DNA of 6,993 nucleotides, taken from NCBI GenBank assembly GCA_021850375.1, contig JAJZLZ010000063.1, positions 1-6,993 on the forward strand, in the 5' to 3' direction. The DNA comes from Microcaldota archaeon. GTDB taxonomy: Archaea; Micrarchaeota; Micrarchaeia; Micrarchaeales; Micrarchaeaceae. A model generated the notes under the pieces. It saw only the letters and a list, made by a program, of their open reading frames with translations, ran no database searches and had not been told where the DNA came from. The position numbers were made by a program, and so were the translations under genes. Each line of letters starts with the position of its first letter. Position 1 is the first letter of the stretch. Shown here piece by piece: positions 6,293-6,993 of this stretch.

Positions 6293-6347
6293 ATAATGCA
6301 ACGGGCATTTTTCTTAACGGGTGGGAGGATGTCACAAGTTGCATTAT
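6293..6347. repeat. 10-bp perfect inverted repeat enclosing an IS200/IS605-end-like motif
   Basis: ATAATGCAAC (6293-6302) and GTTGCATTAT (6338-6347) are exact reverse complements separated by 35 nt. On the minus strand the loop contains GTGACATCCTCCCACCCG (6335-6318). That resembles the TGACATCCTCCC-type sequence I associate with the ends of archaeal IS200/IS605 elements and their TnpB-linked RNAs. The usual second arm of the inner hairpin is not present, and there is no transposase nearby. The element fills the gap between two convergent stop codons. It could be an insertion-sequence remnant, a small non-autonomous element or a 3'-end RNA structure. Confidence 0.45.
6308..6315 (+). terminator. 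T-rich putative terminator after the GT2 gene
   Basis: TTTTTCTT begins 30 nt after the GT2 stop codon, in the loop of the inverted repeat described at 6293-6347. Archaeal transcription often ends in short T-tracts without a hairpin. It is the only clear T-run between the two convergent genes on the plus strand. The call is based on composition and position alone. Confidence 0.3.
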
Positions 6348-6351
6348 GTAT

Positions 6352-6993
6352 CTACTTGTATGTTATGCTGTATATGCGTGTGTCGTTGTTTGCGAACACC
6401 AAGTGAAGCGTCGTAGTAGAGTTTTGCTCATTGTATGCGCATTGCAGCTGGTTGCACAAGAATACAAATTTGAACAGGTTGCTATTATATAGTGCATTGG
6501 GGAACCACAGAGCGCCGGTGATGTATCTGCCAGAGTATAGCAGCATTATTGAAAACGGAGCGGACTGGTTTGAGTCGTTGTATATTGCATATGCGCTGTT
6601 TGAGTCGTTGTATAATATCACATGGCTTATTCGCTCTAGCTGAGTGCTCTGCACGCCGCCTATGTATGCATTATATGATGTTGGTATGGTGTTTGCGGCG
6701 CCGTAGTTTGCAACGATCTCCGCCTTATATCCCTGGGACTCAAATGTGTATATATGCGAAGTGGAATTGTTGGTTATGCCAACTGGCTGCAAGATGCCGT
6801 AGCTGTAGTTTGATATGTTCTTTGGGAGCCCTTCCTCTGCAAGGCCCTGCAGTTCGCTAAGCCAATAATCTCGCGCCACCAGATAATCTGGCTTGCCTAT
6901 GCTATACAAATAAGATGAGTCTGGAGTGGTATTTTCAAGGAAACGGGCAAAGTGGTATATGCGTGTGGCATTCTCACCACCCACGCTATCCAT
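6352..6993 (-). CDS. C-terminal part of an AglB/STT3-like oligosaccharyltransferase (partial)
   Basis: The 213 residues run from the window edge to a TAG at 6354-6352. The Met at the edge is simply the first complete codon in view, so the gene continues upstream. The opening, DSVGGENATRIYHFARF then a gap, SYLYSIGKPDYLVARDYW, matches the layout of archaeal AglB/STT3 proteins just after the WWDYG region: an Asp-Asn/Ser-rich stretch, a helix, then 'lkpdYvvvd'. The diagnostic WWDYG motif and the membrane domain would lie outside the window. The rest is a polar, strand-rich extracytoplasmic domain with no membrane span and 11 N-x-S/T sequons. The enzyme would move a lipid-linked glycan to Asn on exported proteins. 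Identification rests on a pattern over about 45 residues; another sequon-rich GT-C membrane protein is the main alternative. Its stop lies 5 nt from the inverted repeat at 6293-6347. Confidence 0.62.
   Translation of the reverse strand: MDSVGGENATRIYHFARFLENTTPDSSYLYSIGKPDYLVARDYWLSELQGLAEEGLPKNISNYSYGILQPVGITNNSTSHIYTFESQGYKAEIVANYGAANTIPTSYNAYIGGVQSTQLERISHVILYNDSNSAYAIYNDSNQSAPFSIMLLYSGRYITGALWFPNALYNSNLFKFVFLCNQLQCAYNEQNSTTTLHLVFANNDTRIYSITYK

Noticed and set aside
1..6993. CRISPR array, toxin-antitoxin pair, integrase or phage genes
   Set aside because: There are no regularly spaced repeats, no small paired genes with toxin motifs and no recombinase motifs. The only mobile-element hint is the short motif at 6293-6347.

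Overview
The window looks archaeal. The sequence shows TATA-like elements about 26 nt upstream of first genes with almost no leader, Shine-Dalgarno-like sites only inside the operon, heavy use of ATA for isoleucine, and an apparent C-terminal piece of an AglB/STT3-type oligosaccharyltransferase. A small acidophilic lineage (Micrarchaeota/ARMAN-like, or Thermoplasmata) is my best guess. That is an impression from gene content and base composition, not a phylogenetic result.

Layout from left to right. Positions 1-82 may hold the last 26 codons of a membrane protein. Positions 152-550 (+) encode an MscL-type mechanosensitive channel with a C-terminal zinc ribbon. Positions 690-1184 (+) encode a stand-alone 'AAA-associated C-terminal' domain protein (AAA_assoc_C type), a domain usually fused to the ATPase of NitT/TauT-like ABC transporters. 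It converges on a minus-strand operon read from 5179 down to 1223: a permease with two fused transmembrane domains (5179-3599), its ABC ATPase (3589-2849), and a DUF2079 multi-pass membrane protein (2836-1223). The gaps are 9 and 12 nt. On the plus strand, diverging from the permease, is a GT2 glycosyltransferase (best start 5232, end 6278). It converges on the C-terminal 213 residues of an AglB/STT3-like protein (6993-6352, minus), which continues beyond the window.

How the parts may work together. The ATPase and double permease form a complete ABC core, and the split-off AAA_assoc_C protein supplies the missing ATPase tail. No substrate-binding protein is visible. The third operon gene encodes a DUF2079 protein whose extracytoplasmic tail carries eight N-glycosylation sequons, and a GT2 enzyme and an oligosaccharyltransferase lie next door. 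I infer a cell-envelope/glycosylation neighbourhood with an ABC system of unknown substrate.

The most striking structural points are three. One TATA-like hexamer lies exactly midway between the two divergent start codons (26 nt of centre distance to each). The AAA_assoc_C domain is separated from its ATPase onto the opposite strand. A 10-bp perfect inverted repeat encloses an IS200/IS605-end-like motif between the convergent GT2 and AglB/STT3 genes.
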